Source: Chloroflexota bacterium (GTDB taxonomy: Bacteria; Chloroflexota; Dehalococcoidia; UBA2247; RBG-13-53-26). From it: 7,464 nt of DNA. The stretch is from assembly GCA_017885485.1 (NCBI GenBank), contig JAFNFZ010000153.1, positions 1 through 7,464 of the forward strand, written 5' to 3'. Below, in pieces: positions 1 through 5,956 of the stretch; the stretch's first letter is position 1, and each line of letters opens with the position of its first letter. The notes beneath the pieces are model-generated. The model ran no database searches. It had not been told where the DNA came from and worked only from the letters and a program-made list of their open reading frames with translations. The translations under genes were made by a program, and so were the position numbers.

Positions 1-180
1 ATAGAACGCGTGCCCATGGGGCCACACTGGGCGCAGGCCCGCGGGAATCTGGTATTCCGGCGACAGAAGGACCTGCTGAAGAAGTTCGAGGAGAACTACT
101 TCGCCTTCGCGACAGAGGGACAGAAGACGGTGGTGACAGGCAAGATGAGGTGGGCCACGATCAAGGCGATCAAAGGATGA
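1..180 (+). CDS. 3' end of an unrecognised protein gene (partial)
   Basis: The frame beginning at base 1 is open for 59 codons and ends at TGA (178-180), so this is the C-terminal tail of a gene that starts outside the window. The visible tail is rich in Lys and Arg and reads as soluble: it includes RRQKDLLKKFEENYF, which could form an amphipathic helix, and ends MRWATIKAIKG. No family motif is recognisable and no function is proposed. Codon use (third-position G/C, as in AAG, CTG, GCC, ATC) matches the other real genes here, which supports it being coding. An internal ATG (codon 6) lacks a convincing ribosome binding site, so a start inside the window is less likely. It converges on the small minus-strand gene whose stop lies 9 bp away. 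Confidence 0.55.
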   Translation: MERVPMGPHWAQARGNLVFRRQKDLLKKFEENYFAFATEGQKTVVTGKMRWATIKAIKG

Positions 181-184
181 ACAC

Positions 185-215
185 GCAGCCTACCGGCTGG
201 CTGCCGGGGTAGTTT
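185..215. terminator. Overlapping hairpins between convergent genes (possible terminator)
   Basis: Several mutually exclusive stems can form where the two convergent genes end. GCAGCC (185-190) can pair with GGCTGC (199-204). CTACC (190-194) can pair with GGTAG (208-212), extended by GGC/GCC with a 2-nt bulge and followed by only TTT. The T-run is too short for a classic intrinsic terminator, and the stems overlap the last codons of the minus-strand gene. The position suits a terminator, but the support is weak. Confidence 0.25.
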
Positions 216-405
216 CATCCACCTGTCCTGAGGCAGCCTGCAGACTCTCCTCAGTCTCTCCACATGCGCTGGTCTGCTTCTCCGCAGATGGCAGTGCGTT
301 CCCGCTAGGGGGCTGCCTGTTCATTTTCGACCAGGCCATGTTGGACCAGTGGCGTCCACGGTAGTAGTACAGCCCAGCAGAACCGCCGGGGGGCTTGCTC
401 TGCAT
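190..405 (-). CDS. Small 71-aa hypothetical protein with a consensus ribosome binding site
   Basis: The frame could extend further upstream, but the start chosen is the ATG at 405-403 because AGGAGGTG (417-410 on the minus strand) precedes it by 4 nt, an almost perfect anti-Shine-Dalgarno match. From that start the protein has 71 residues and ends at TAG (192-190). It begins MQSKPPGGSAG and then has an aromatic/basic stretch (YYYRGRHWSNMAW, about residues 13-25). The rest is a polar Ser/Thr/Glu/Gln/Ala-rich tail that looks disordered, with a single Cys near residue 48. There is no signal peptide or membrane segment. I do not recognise the family. The divergent gene at 568 lies beyond a 162-bp intergenic region. 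The ribosome binding site is the main evidence for a real gene; the low-complexity composition argues for caution. Confidence 0.5.
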   Translation of the reverse strand: MQSKPPGGSAGLYYYRGRHWSNMAWSKMNRQPPSGNALPSAEKQTSACGETEESLQAASGQVDETTPAASR

Positions 406-567
406 TTGACACCTCCTCCGTTTCAACGATAAGCGACAAATCGTGTTCAGCGCCCAATTAGTGAGACGAAAGGGAAGGTGTTTTTGTTCCCAGCCCCGGC
501 AACCGGCGAAGGTTTGATCTTTGCTAGGAGCAACAGTATCATTGAGGCCGAGAGGCGTTGAACAGCT
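406..567. other. Divergent intergenic region
   Basis: These 162 bp separate the 71-aa minus-strand gene from the 112-aa plus-strand gene and should hold both promoters. The + strand promoter is convincing and listed separately. On the minus strand I see only weak -10-like sequence (TTATCG near 437-432) without a matching -35 box. No RNA gene or repeat is visible. Confidence 0.5.
514..542 (+). promoter_or_regulatory. Predicted sigma70 promoter for the 112-aa gene
   Basis: TTGATC (514-519) and TATCAT (537-542) are separated by exactly 17 bp and match the -35 and -10 consensus at 4/6 and 5/6 positions. The start site would fall near 549, giving a leader of about 19 nt that includes GAGG (552-555) upstream of the ATG at 568. 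Spacing and position fit well, but this is a pattern match only. Confidence 0.45.
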
Positions 568-906
568 ATGGCTTACGTGTACGCCCATCCGATTCGAGAC
601 CCTGTCCTGGAGGAGAAGCGATTCACCCTGAACGAAGAGCTGCTTGAATATCGAGGACGGAAGGTGCTCTACCACTATGCCGAGGCCAGTAATGTCACGT
701 TCTGCACCGGCACCGGCGTCCCGTGGCTGGGAAGCATGAGCGTGAAGGGTTATGTAGTGCGCTGGAAATACGGAACGAACGATAAGGGCGAGGCTCTGTC
801 AGAGATCGAACCGATCACCGATGCGGGGGAGCAGAGGGAGATAAGCGGTCTGCTCTGGCCAGGCACCAGCGATTCCTCCCGGGTGAGCTTCCAGAGCGTG
901 GCCTAA
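568..906 (+). CDS. Conserved-looking hypothetical protein, 112 aa
   Basis: ATG at 568 is the most upstream possible start because TGA (559-561) lies in frame just before it. A modest GAGG (552-555) lies 12 nt upstream. The protein is small and soluble with no signal peptide or membrane helix. It begins MAYVYAHPIRDPVLEEKRF. The central segment (about residues 33-69, VLYHYAEASNVTFCTGTG, then VPWLGSMSVKGYVVRWKYG) is hydrophobic-alternating and looks like beta strands. A single Cys at residue 46 sits in FCTGTG, which might be functional. The tail is acidic then Ser-rich. Regular codon use and a good promoter support a real gene. I do not recognise the family and propose no function. It converges on the RDD gene with 40 bp between them and no clear terminator. 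Confidence 0.7.
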   Translation: MAYVYAHPIRDPVLEEKRFTLNEELLEYRGRKVLYHYAEASNVTFCTGTGVPWLGSMSVKGYVVRWKYGTNDKGEALSEIEPITDAGEQREISGLLWPGTSDSSRVSFQSVA

Positions 907-946
907 GGTACAGCCGGTCGCCGGTAGGGGCACAGAGCACTCGGCG

Positions 947-1474
947 CTACTTCTTCACTACGACAAGACACTCAGCCATGATGTCGTGAAGTCCCTGCTT
1001 CCTCTCTGTGAAAGCGATCATGATGTACCCGATGTAGAGGATCAAGCCCGAGAGCAACCTGCCCCAATATCTGCCGGTCGCTCTGGCAAATGAAATTCGC
1101 CTTCCACTGGTATCAGTGACTACGATCCCCAAAGCCATTTTCCCCAGGGTTGCCTGGCGTGCTGAACTCTCCATGGCAGCATAGTAGAGCCAGGGCAGAA
1201 GGAATGCCAAGGGGTAGAATATCAAGAAGTACATTGGTCGTGGATCCACAAGGAAGAGAATGTAGAGCGGCAGTAAGACAATCAACATGAGGATGCCGTC
1301 GATGAAGGAAGCCAGGAATCTCTTCCAGAAACCGGCGTACTCCGGGACACCTGCGGTGGTTGTGCCTTCTCCGTAGCCCAACTGTTGGCCCGGCCTCTGG
1401 AGGGGCGTGCCGCACTTCTGGCAGTACAGAGACTGGTTGTCATTGGAGGCTCCGCACCTGGCACAATACATCAT
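947..1474 (-). CDS. Zinc-ribbon RDD family membrane protein
   Basis: This 175-aa protein opens with a zinc ribbon (Cys4, Cys7, Cys18, Cys21; CARCG then CQKCG), followed by a Pro/Gly linker (about 27-45) and an RDD domain. The RDD signatures are visible: KRFLASFIDG (Arg52, Asp59), the loop LGKMALGIVVTDTSG (110-124), and GLHD (Asp164). Three hydrophobic helices lie at about 58-76, 82-100 and 138-154, so it sits in the cytoplasmic membrane. RDD proteins are poorly characterised; some have been linked to ion or solute transport, and the function here is unknown. The gene starts ATGATG behind GAGGTGAG. The second ATG (1471) has the better ribosome-site spacing (7 nt rather than 4), so the true protein may be one residue shorter. 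It is preceded by an extended -10 promoter and looks monocistronic. Confidence 0.9.
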   Translation of the reverse strand: MMYCARCGASNDNQSLYCQKCGTPLQRPGQQLGYGEGTTTAGVPEYAGFWKRFLASFIDGILMLIVLLPLYILFLVDPRPMYFLIFYPLAFLLPWLYYAAMESSARQATLGKMALGIVVTDTSGRRISFARATGRYWGRLLSGLILYIGYIMIAFTERKQGLHDIMAECLVVVKK

Positions 1475-1521
1475 CTCACCTCGTTTCGTATATGATGGTC
1501 CCAGGGCTCATGGCTCATGGC

Positions 1522-1530
1522 ATTATAGCA
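1522..1530 (-). promoter_or_regulatory. Extended -10 promoter for the RDD gene
   Basis: Read on the minus strand, 1530-1522 is TGCTATAAT, a perfect extended -10 element (TGnTATAAT). The expected start site is near 1515, giving a leader of about 40 nt before the ATG at 1474. No good -35 box exists 16-18 bp upstream, which an extended -10 can tolerate. The leader begins in a tandem heptamer (GCCATGA twice, within 1505-1521). Confidence 0.55.
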
Positions 1531-1581
1531 CGTCAACCCGAGGCCGGGCACAGAGAGATGCCATGAAGCCTTGCGATGGCG

Positions 1582-1627
1582 TGGATGCCGCATCAAGTGC
1601 GGCATGACATGGTAGGGGGTGGGCAGG
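1582..1627. repeat. REP-like palindromic repeat, copy A
   Basis: This 46-bp unit recurs at 2153-2198 in the same orientation with 43 of 46 bases identical. The first 31 bp are identical and the three mismatches lie in the G-rich tail. Its core is a perfect hairpin: ATGCCGCA (1585-1592), loop TCAAG, TGCGGCAT (1598-1605). It starts 7 bp downstream of the thioesterase stop codon (TAG at 1637-1635). No T-run follows the stem on either strand, so it is not a classic intrinsic terminator. It resembles the dispersed intergenic palindromes (REP-type) of many bacterial genomes, which can stabilise mRNA 3' ends or bind DNA proteins. Confidence 0.8.
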
Positions 1628-1634
1628 TCCGGCT

Positions 1635-2105
1635 CTACCCAGTTACCAGGTGCTCCGGCATTCTGACGGCCACGACTTCCCCACGAGCACACAGATCCCC
1701 GCCAGCGGACAGAGTGGCTGTGAGAGTGACCTTGCGGCCCTTGATATCTTTCACCGTGGCCCGCACCTCCAGTGGAACGCCGAGCGGCGTGGGATGCAAG
1801 TAGTCAACGCGGAGTGAAGCGGTCACGAAGCGCAGCGCTGGCTCCGTGCCCATGGCGCGGCCCTCAGCCCGATATGAGGCTGCGGCCGCCGTGCCGGTGC
1901 AGTGACAGTCTATGAGAGAAGCAATCAGGCCGCCATAGACGTAGCCAGGAATGGCGATGTGATATGGCCGGGGCTGGAAGGTGCAGACAGCCTCCTCCCC
2001 ATCCCAGTGGCTTTGTACATGCAGGCCGTGTTCGTTCAGCCGACCGCAGCCATAGCAGTAGCTCAACTGGTCAGGGTAGTAGTCCTGGAAGGCTTTTTCA
2101 CTCAA
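1635..2105 (-). CDS. PaaI-like hotdog-fold thioesterase
   Basis: This is a predicted acyl-CoA thioesterase of the 4HBT/PaaI hotdog superfamily, 156 aa with the start chosen here. Visible features are an N-terminal CYGCGRLNEHGLH segment (residues 17-29), typical of this subgroup, then the active-site helix region PGYVYGGLIASLIDCH (53-68). The usual HGG is YGG here, and Asp66 sits at the conserved acidic position. The C-terminal strand motif is ASLRVDYLHPTPLG. The frame stays open upstream to an ATG at 2186, but those 27 extra codons translate the palindromic repeat and are probably not used. TTG at 2105-2103, about 9 nt after AAAGGAAGG, is the better start. The stop is TAG (1637-1635). The gene lies 109 bp downstream of typA on the same strand and may be co-transcribed. 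The substrate cannot be told. Confidence 0.85.
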   Translation of the reverse strand: MSEKAFQDYYPDQLSYCYGCGRLNEHGLHVQSHWDGEEAVCTFQPRPYHIAIPGYVYGGLIASLIDCHCTGTAAAASYRAEGRAMGTEPALRFVTASLRVDYLHPTPLGVPLEVRATVKDIKGRKVTLTATLSAGGDLCARGEVVAVRMPEHLVTG

Positions 2106-2152
2106 CTCGGTATCCCTTCCTTTGCCTGGATCTGGGCTGCCCCAACCCCACC

Positions 2153-2198
2153 TGGATGCCGCATCAAGTGCGGCATGACATGGCAAGGGGTGAGCAGG
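2153..2198. repeat. REP-like palindromic repeat, copy B
   Basis: This is the second copy of the 46-bp unit at 1582-1627, in direct orientation and offset by 571 bp. Its hairpin arms are ATGCCGCA (2156-2163) and TGCGGCAT (2169-2176) with loop TCAAG. It begins 16 bp downstream of the typA stop codon and ends 47 bp before the proposed TTG start of the thioesterase gene. It could therefore shape both the typA mRNA 3' end and the thioesterase leader. As in copy A, no T-run follows the stem. Confidence 0.8.
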
Positions 2199-2214
2199 CT
2201 GTCCAGACGAATGG

Positions 2215-4059
2215 CTAGTCGGTCTCCTCGTCCAGACTCCGCTTTGCGGCGTGGCTGGCCCTGAGACGCTCGCGCTGGACGAGCAGTTTCTTTCGCAGCC
2301 TGATGTTCTTGGGCGTCACCTCAACGAGCTCATCGTTGTTCACGAAGCCCAGGGCCTCTTCCAGGCTCAGCCTCATGGGAGGGGCCAGCTTCACGGCAAT
2401 GTCGGAGGTTGATGAGCGGATGTTGGTCTGTTTCTTTTCCTTGCAGACGTTTACGGGGATATCCCGTCCATGGGAAGTCGAGCCGACTATCATGCCTTCA
2501 TAGACCTGCGCCCCGGGTTCAATGAATGTGATGCCCCGCCCCTGAGCATTGTTCAGGCCATAGGTCACGGCCACACCATCTGTCGAGGCTACCAAGACTC
2601 CACCACGAGCCGAGGCAATCTCCCCGGCCCACGGCTCATAGCCCAGGAACAGGGTGTTCATGACTCCCTCACCTCTGGTGGCCGTCAGGAAGGCGCTGCG
2701 GAAGCCGACCAGTCCCCTGGTGGGGATGTGAAACACCAGATGTGCGCCGGTCCCTTCATTGCGCATGTCAACAAGGCGGGCCTGGCGCTGGCTCAGGATC
2801 TCGGTGAGGACACCAATGTATTCCCCGGTAGTGTCAATGGTGAGGGATTCCACGGGTTCGAGAAGGGTATCATTTACCATCCTGGTGATGGCCTCCGGTT
2901 TGGAGACCTGGAACTCATAGCCCTCCCGGCGCATGGTTTCAATCAGAATGGCCAGATGCAGTTCTCCCCTGCCGCATACCAGGAAAACGTCGGGGTTGCC
3001 AGTTTCCTGGACCTTGAGACTGATGTTGGTCTCCAGTTCCCTGAAGAGCCTGGCCCGCAAGTGACGAGAGGTACAGAACTGCCCCTCCCTACCGGCGAGA
3101 GGTGACGTGTTGACGCCGAAGGTCATTTTCAATGTCGGTTCGCCCACATGTATGCCGGGCAGGGCCTGAGGTTGTTGTGGGCTGGCTATGGTATCTCCAA
3201 TGCGGACCTGTTCCAGGCCGGTGACAGCCACGATATCGCCGGCCAGGGCCTCTTCCACCTCAAGTCGTTCCAGCCCCAGGTAGGTGAATACCTGGCCGAT
3301 TTCCTGGTTTGTAGCCTTTCCATCGCCATTCAAAGTGACCACGGGGTCATGGGGACTCACCTTGCCCCGAAGGATTCTGCCAATGGCGATCTTGCCTTTG
3401 TAGCTGTCATAGTCAAGATTGGAGACCAGCATCTGAAAGGGCCCGTCCTCAATGGCCGGTGGCGGCACCTGCTGCAGTATGCATTCGAACAGGGGCGCCA
3501 GGTCTTCGCCTTCGGCCTCCAGATCGGTCACGGCTATGCCATCTCTGGCGCTGGCGTAGAGCACCGGGAAATCAAGTTGGTCGGCATTGGTGGCCAACTC
3601 CAGGAAGAGATCCTGGGTGAGGCTGACCGCCTCGGCTGTGCGGGAGTTCTCCCGGTCTATTTTGTTGATGACCACTATGGGCTTCAACCCGGCTTCCAGA
3701 GCCTGACGCAGCACAAATGTGGTCTGGGGCATGGGCCCTTCGACAGAGTCCACCAACAAGAGGCAGCCGTCAGCCATGTTTGCAGTGCGTTCCACTTCCC
3801 CACTGAAATCAGCATGCCCCGGAGTATCTATGATGTTGATCTTGACCCCCCGATAGATCACGGCAGTGTTCTTGGCCAGAATGGTGATGCCCTTCTCACG
3901 CTCGAGCGGGTTCCGGTCCATGATGAATTGCCCAGGCTGTTCAGAATCACGGAAGATCTTGCTCTGTTTGAGCATGGCATCAACCAGGGTGGTCTTGCCG
4001 TGGTCCACGTGGGCTATTATGGCTATGTTTCTAATGTCTTGGCGATGAGTCTGAGCCAA
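2215..4059 (-). CDS. typA: Ribosome-associated translational GTPase TypA/BipA
   Basis: TypA/BipA is an EF-G-like GTPase that binds 70S ribosomes and acts in stress adaptation and 50S subunit assembly. The 614-aa length is normal for the family. From the TTG start, G1 is AHVDHGKTT (16-24), G2 GITI (57-60), G3 DTPGH (78-82), G4 NKID (132-135) and G5 SAR (170-172). A beta-barrel domain II and EF-G-like domains follow. The C-terminal domain has the TypA hallmark KEKKQTNIR (about 540-548). The most upstream start is GTG at 4065, but that codon lies inside the apparent Shine-Dalgarno sequence GAGAGGTG. TTG at 4059-4057 (M-A-Q-T-H-R) has the proper 5-nt spacing after GAGG and is preferred; the difference is two residues. 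The stop is TAG (2217-2215). The thioesterase gene follows on the same strand. Confidence 0.97.
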   Translation of the reverse strand: MAQTHRQDIRNIAIIAHVDHGKTTLVDAMLKQSKIFRDSEQPGQFIMDRNPLEREKGITILAKNTAVIYRGVKINIIDTPGHADFSGEVERTANMADGCLLLVDSVEGPMPQTTFVLRQALEAGLKPIVVINKIDRENSRTAEAVSLTQDLFLELATNADQLDFPVLYASARDGIAVTDLEAEGEDLAPLFECILQQVPPPAIEDGPFQMLVSNLDYDSYKGKIAIGRILRGKVSPHDPVVTLNGDGKATNQEIGQVFTYLGLERLEVEEALAGDIVAVTGLEQVRIGDTIASPQQPQALPGIHVGEPTLKMTFGVNTSPLAGREGQFCTSRHLRARLFRELETNISLKVQETGNPDVFLVCGRGELHLAILIETMRREGYEFQVSKPEAITRMVNDTLLEPVESLTIDTTGEYIGVLTEILSQRQARLVDMRNEGTGAHLVFHIPTRGLVGFRSAFLTATRGEGVMNTLFLGYEPWAGEIASARGGVLVASTDGVAVTYGLNNAQGRGITFIEPGAQVYEGMIVGSTSHGRDIPVNVCKEKKQTNIRSSTSDIAVKLAPPMRLSLEEALGFVNNDELVEVTPKNIRLRKKLLVQRERLRASHAAKRSLDEETD

Positions 4060-4149
4060 TTTCACCTCTCAGCAGGCATGTCTTTTTGCCACAGGCTTCG
4101 GTCTTCTCAGTTGGGAGGGTGACGGTGGCTGCACCCCTGCTTCCTACAG

Positions 4150-4168
4150 ACGGCGCAACATGCGCCGT
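4150..4168. promoter_or_regulatory. Perfect inverted repeat upstream of the small ORF and typA
   Basis: ACGGCGCA (4150-4157), loop ACA and TGCGCCGT (4161-4168) form a perfect 8-bp GC-rich stem with a 3-nt loop. The stem ends 4 nt before AGGAGG (4173-4178), the ribosome binding site of the 55-codon ORF. It lies about 90 bp upstream of typA on the other strand. It could act as an mRNA structure near the ribosome site, as a terminator-like block, or as a palindromic operator. The sequence does not decide between these. Confidence 0.45.
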
Positions 4169-4185
4169 GCACAGGAGGAGTATGT

Positions 4186-4353
4186 ATGAGTCAGTCAGAT
4201 GGAAAGGCATCCATGAACATAGAATACTCTATCTACTATACCATAAAACCGCTCATGCGTGTTTGGTTGACGAGAGGGCCCATGAACCCTTGGGGCACGG
4301 CCTTCGCAGATAGCTTAAAGTTCTACATGCCACCGCTGCGGCAAAGCGTCTAG
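4186..4353 (+). CDS. Small 55-aa hypothetical protein with a consensus ribosome binding site
   Basis: ATG (4186-4188) follows AGGAGG (4173-4178) with a 7-nt gap, which is ideal. The frame runs 55 codons to TAG (4351-4353). The protein begins MSQSDGKASMNIEYSIYYT and continues with IKPLMRVWLTRGPMNPWG, then AFADSLKFYMPPLRQSV. It is basic, rich in aromatic residues and Met, and has several Pro/Gly breaks. There is no clear transmembrane helix or signal peptide, though an amphipathic membrane-associated segment is possible. It is divergent from typA and sits 104 bp from the end of the aldehyde dehydrogenase gene, towards which it is transcribed. I do not recognise a family. It could be a genuine small protein or the remnant of a longer gene. 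The ribosome site is the main support. Confidence 0.5.
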   Translation: MSQSDGKASMNIEYSIYYTIKPLMRVWLTRGPMNPWGTAFADSLKFYMPPLRQSV

Positions 4354-4457
4354 GTATCTAGTGAAACTCGCTTCTTCTTCTCAACCTCAGCCTGGATACA
4401 AGGGGGAGAGCAGCATGCCAGCGATTGTCAAAGGCTTGACGAGATCGGGCCTCCTAC

Positions 4458-5882
4458 CTATAGCCTGATGACGGCGGATTTGATCTCGGTCATCTCATCC
4501 ATGGCAAACCTGACCCCCTCCCGGCCCAGACCGCTATCTTTGACTCCTCCGTAGGGCATGTGGTCCGCCCGGTAGGCAGAACTGTCGTTGATGATGACCG
4601 ACCCTACCTCAAGCTCATTGACCGCCATGAAAGCTTCTGCCAGGTCCCTGGTGAATACCCCGGCGTTGAGGCCATACCGGGAATCATTGACCAGGGCGAT
4701 GGCCTCCTCGAAATGCCGGTAGGGTATGACGCTCACCAGAGGGGCAAACACCTCCTCACAGACCACCTTCATGTCCCTGCGTACGTCCGAAAGAACAGTA
4801 GGCGCCATCATCCTGCCGCTCAGTGTGCCTCCGGACAGAACGGTGGCTCCTCCGGCCCTAGCCTCGTTCAGCCAGTCGGCCACGCGAGTCGCGGCCTCAT
4901 CGGAGATCAACGGCCCCACGTCGGTGCTTTCGGTCTGGGGGTCGCACACCTTGAGAGCGTTCACTTTGGGCAGAAAGAGGCTGAGAAAGGCATCACAGAC
5001 CGACCTCTGCACGTAGATGCGCTGAACAGAGATGCAGACCTGGCCCGCATAAGTGTAGCCGCCAACCACACAGGAACCGGCGGCCCGCTCGAGGTCAGCA
5101 CTCTGGCTGACTATGTTGCCCGAATTGGAGCCCAGCTCCAGGGTGACCCTCTTCAATCCGGCCCTGGCATGGATGAGCCGGCCCACGGCGGCGCTGCCGG
5201 TGAAGCTGACCATAGCAACATCGGAGCTGGTTATGAGCCCATCTGCCGTCTCTCTGGAGCAGGAGACGATATTCACCGTACCCTCTGGAAAGCCAGCTTG
5301 CATAAGGATCTCGCCCAGCAGACAGGCCGTCAGGGGCGTCTGAGAAGAAGGCTTGAGGACAACTGTGTTGCCCACGGCCAGAGCCGGGGCCACTTTGTGG
5401 ACAGCCAGGTGGAGCGGGAAGTTGAAGGGGGTGATGGCAGAGACCACGCCTATGGGCTGGCGGATGTAGAATCCGAATCGCTCTCCAGAGCCAGGGATGA
5501 CATCCATGGGAAGAGTCTCACCCCGGATGCGGCCGGCTTCCATGGCCGCCAGGCGGAAGGTGGTCACGGCTCGACTGACCTCAGCGCGGGCGGATCTTAT
5601 GGGCTTGCCATTCTCCCGGGTGATCGTCTGGGCGATCTGCTCCGCCCTCTCAGCGATAAGCCTGCTGGCATTGAGGAGCATCTCGCTTCTCCGGTGAGCA
5701 GGGACACGGCGATATGTATGGAGGGCCGCACGGGCGGCGGTTACGGCGGCCTCCACCTGCCGCGGGCTGGCCAGGGTGATCTCGGCAATGGCCTCGCCGC
5801 TGAAGGGACTGGTGTTGACCTGGGTGCCGCCTTCGCCGGCAACCCATTTTCCGTTTATGAGCAAGCTGGATGGTTCTGTCAT
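4458..5882 (-). CDS. NAD(P)+-dependent aldehyde dehydrogenase
   Basis: This 474-aa ALDH-superfamily enzyme should oxidise an aldehyde to a carboxylate in the cytoplasm. Key residues are present: Asn154 in TPFN (oxyanion hole), Lys177 in LKPS (cofactor binding), FTGSAAVG (227-234, Rossmann nucleotide loop), Glu249 in LELGSNS (general base), nucleophile Cys283 in GQVCISVQRIYV, and EEVFAP (376-381) with Glu377. LELGSNS in place of LELGG recalls the lactaldehyde/non-phosphorylating GAPDH-like side of the superfamily, but the substrate cannot be assigned. Length is full and nothing is broken. The start is ATG at 5882 behind GGGGTGA. The stop is TAG (4460-4458). It lies 74 bp downstream of the VOC gene on the same strand. 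A weak extended -10 (TGACATAAT, 5911-5903) may give extra transcription from within that gap. Confidence 0.95.
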   Translation of the reverse strand: MTEPSSLLINGKWVAGEGGTQVNTSPFSGEAIAEITLASPRQVEAAVTAARAALHTYRRVPAHRRSEMLLNASRLIAERAEQIAQTITRENGKPIRSARAEVSRAVTTFRLAAMEAGRIRGETLPMDVIPGSGERFGFYIRQPIGVVSAITPFNFPLHLAVHKVAPALAVGNTVVLKPSSQTPLTACLLGEILMQAGFPEGTVNIVSCSRETADGLITSSDVAMVSFTGSAAVGRLIHARAGLKRVTLELGSNSGNIVSQSADLERAAGSCVVGGYTYAGQVCISVQRIYVQRSVCDAFLSLFLPKVNALKVCDPQTESTDVGPLISDEAATRVADWLNEARAGGATVLSGGTLSGRMMAPTVLSDVRRDMKVVCEEVFAPLVSVIPYRHFEEAIALVNDSRYGLNAGVFTRDLAEAFMAVNELEVGSVIINDSSAYRADHMPYGGVKDSGLGREGVRFAMDEMTEIKSAVIRL

Positions 5883-5902
5883 GGTTCACCCCACTTGCGG
5901 AC

Positions 5903-5911
5903 ATTATGTCA
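5903..5911 (-). promoter_or_regulatory. Possible internal promoter before the aldehyde dehydrogenase gene
   Basis: On the minus strand, 5911-5903 reads TGACATAAT, matching the extended -10 consensus TGnTATAAT at all but one specified base. A start near 5896 would leave a leader of about 14 nt before the ATG at 5882. No -35 box is found at normal spacing. It lies in the 74-bp gap between the VOC and aldehyde dehydrogenase genes. Confidence 0.25.
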
Positions 5912-5956
5912 AGTCGAAGCTGAACAGGCGGGATGACACCGTGAGGAAATCGCGAA

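Larger units (their letters stand above)
4066..4457. other. Long intergenic region with a small ORF and a hairpin
   Basis: These 392 bp lie between the typA start and the aldehyde dehydrogenase stop. They contain the perfect hairpin at 4150-4168 and the 55-codon plus-strand ORF at 4186-4353. They should also contain the typA promoter. The best minus-strand -10 candidate is TATAGT near 4240-4235 in an AT-rich patch, but no matching -35 box is visible, so I do not list a promoter. Positions 4354-4457 show nothing convincing beyond a CTT-rich stretch and a 17-codon ORF (4415-4468) discussed among the rejected items. Confidence 0.6.

Noticed and set aside
907..946. CCGGTCGCCGG as a terminator between the convergent 112-aa and RDD genes
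   Set aside because: The stem is only 4 bp and no T-run follows on either strand.
1240..1249. 10-bp palindrome GTGGATCCAC inside the RDD gene
   Set aside because: A short perfect palindrome within conserved coding sequence, with no second copy; expected by chance.
1471..1518. Possible leader peptide (MSHEPWDHHIRNEVR) ending at the RDD start codon
   Set aside because: Its ATG lies at or before the predicted transcription start and has no ribosome site, so it is unlikely to be translated.
1528..1540. TTGACG on the minus strand as a -35 box for the RDD promoter
   Set aside because: It is only 3 bp from the TATAAT, far short of the 16-18 bp spacing needed. The extended -10 reading explains the site better.
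2470..3105. Plus-strand ORF of 211 codons opposite the typA C-terminal half
   Set aside because: A shadow frame of typA with no ribosome site or protein motif.
3148..4122. Long plus-strand ORF (324 codons) antisense to typA
   Set aside because: It mirrors the strongly conserved typA GTPase domain. Its translation shows no family motif, and such antisense frames are expected opposite GC-rich coding sequence.
4086..4313. Plus-strand 75-codon ORF in the typA upstream region
   Set aside because: It overlaps the 55-codon ORF in another frame, lacks a ribosome site, and runs through the hairpin; the 55-codon frame is better supported.
4415..4468. 17-codon plus-strand ORF (ATG at 4415) behind GGGGGAG, overlapping the end of the aldehyde dehydrogenase gene
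   Set aside because: The ribosome-like sequence is good, but the product is very short and overlaps a certain gene. A purine-rich stretch before a chance ATG explains it as well. It would need Ribo-seq to be taken seriously.
4560..5936. Plus-strand ORF of 458 codons antisense to the aldehyde dehydrogenase gene
   Set aside because: The opposite strand encodes a complete ALDH with all catalytic residues. The antisense product is Gly/His/Arg-rich with no recognisable domain, so it is a codon-bias shadow.
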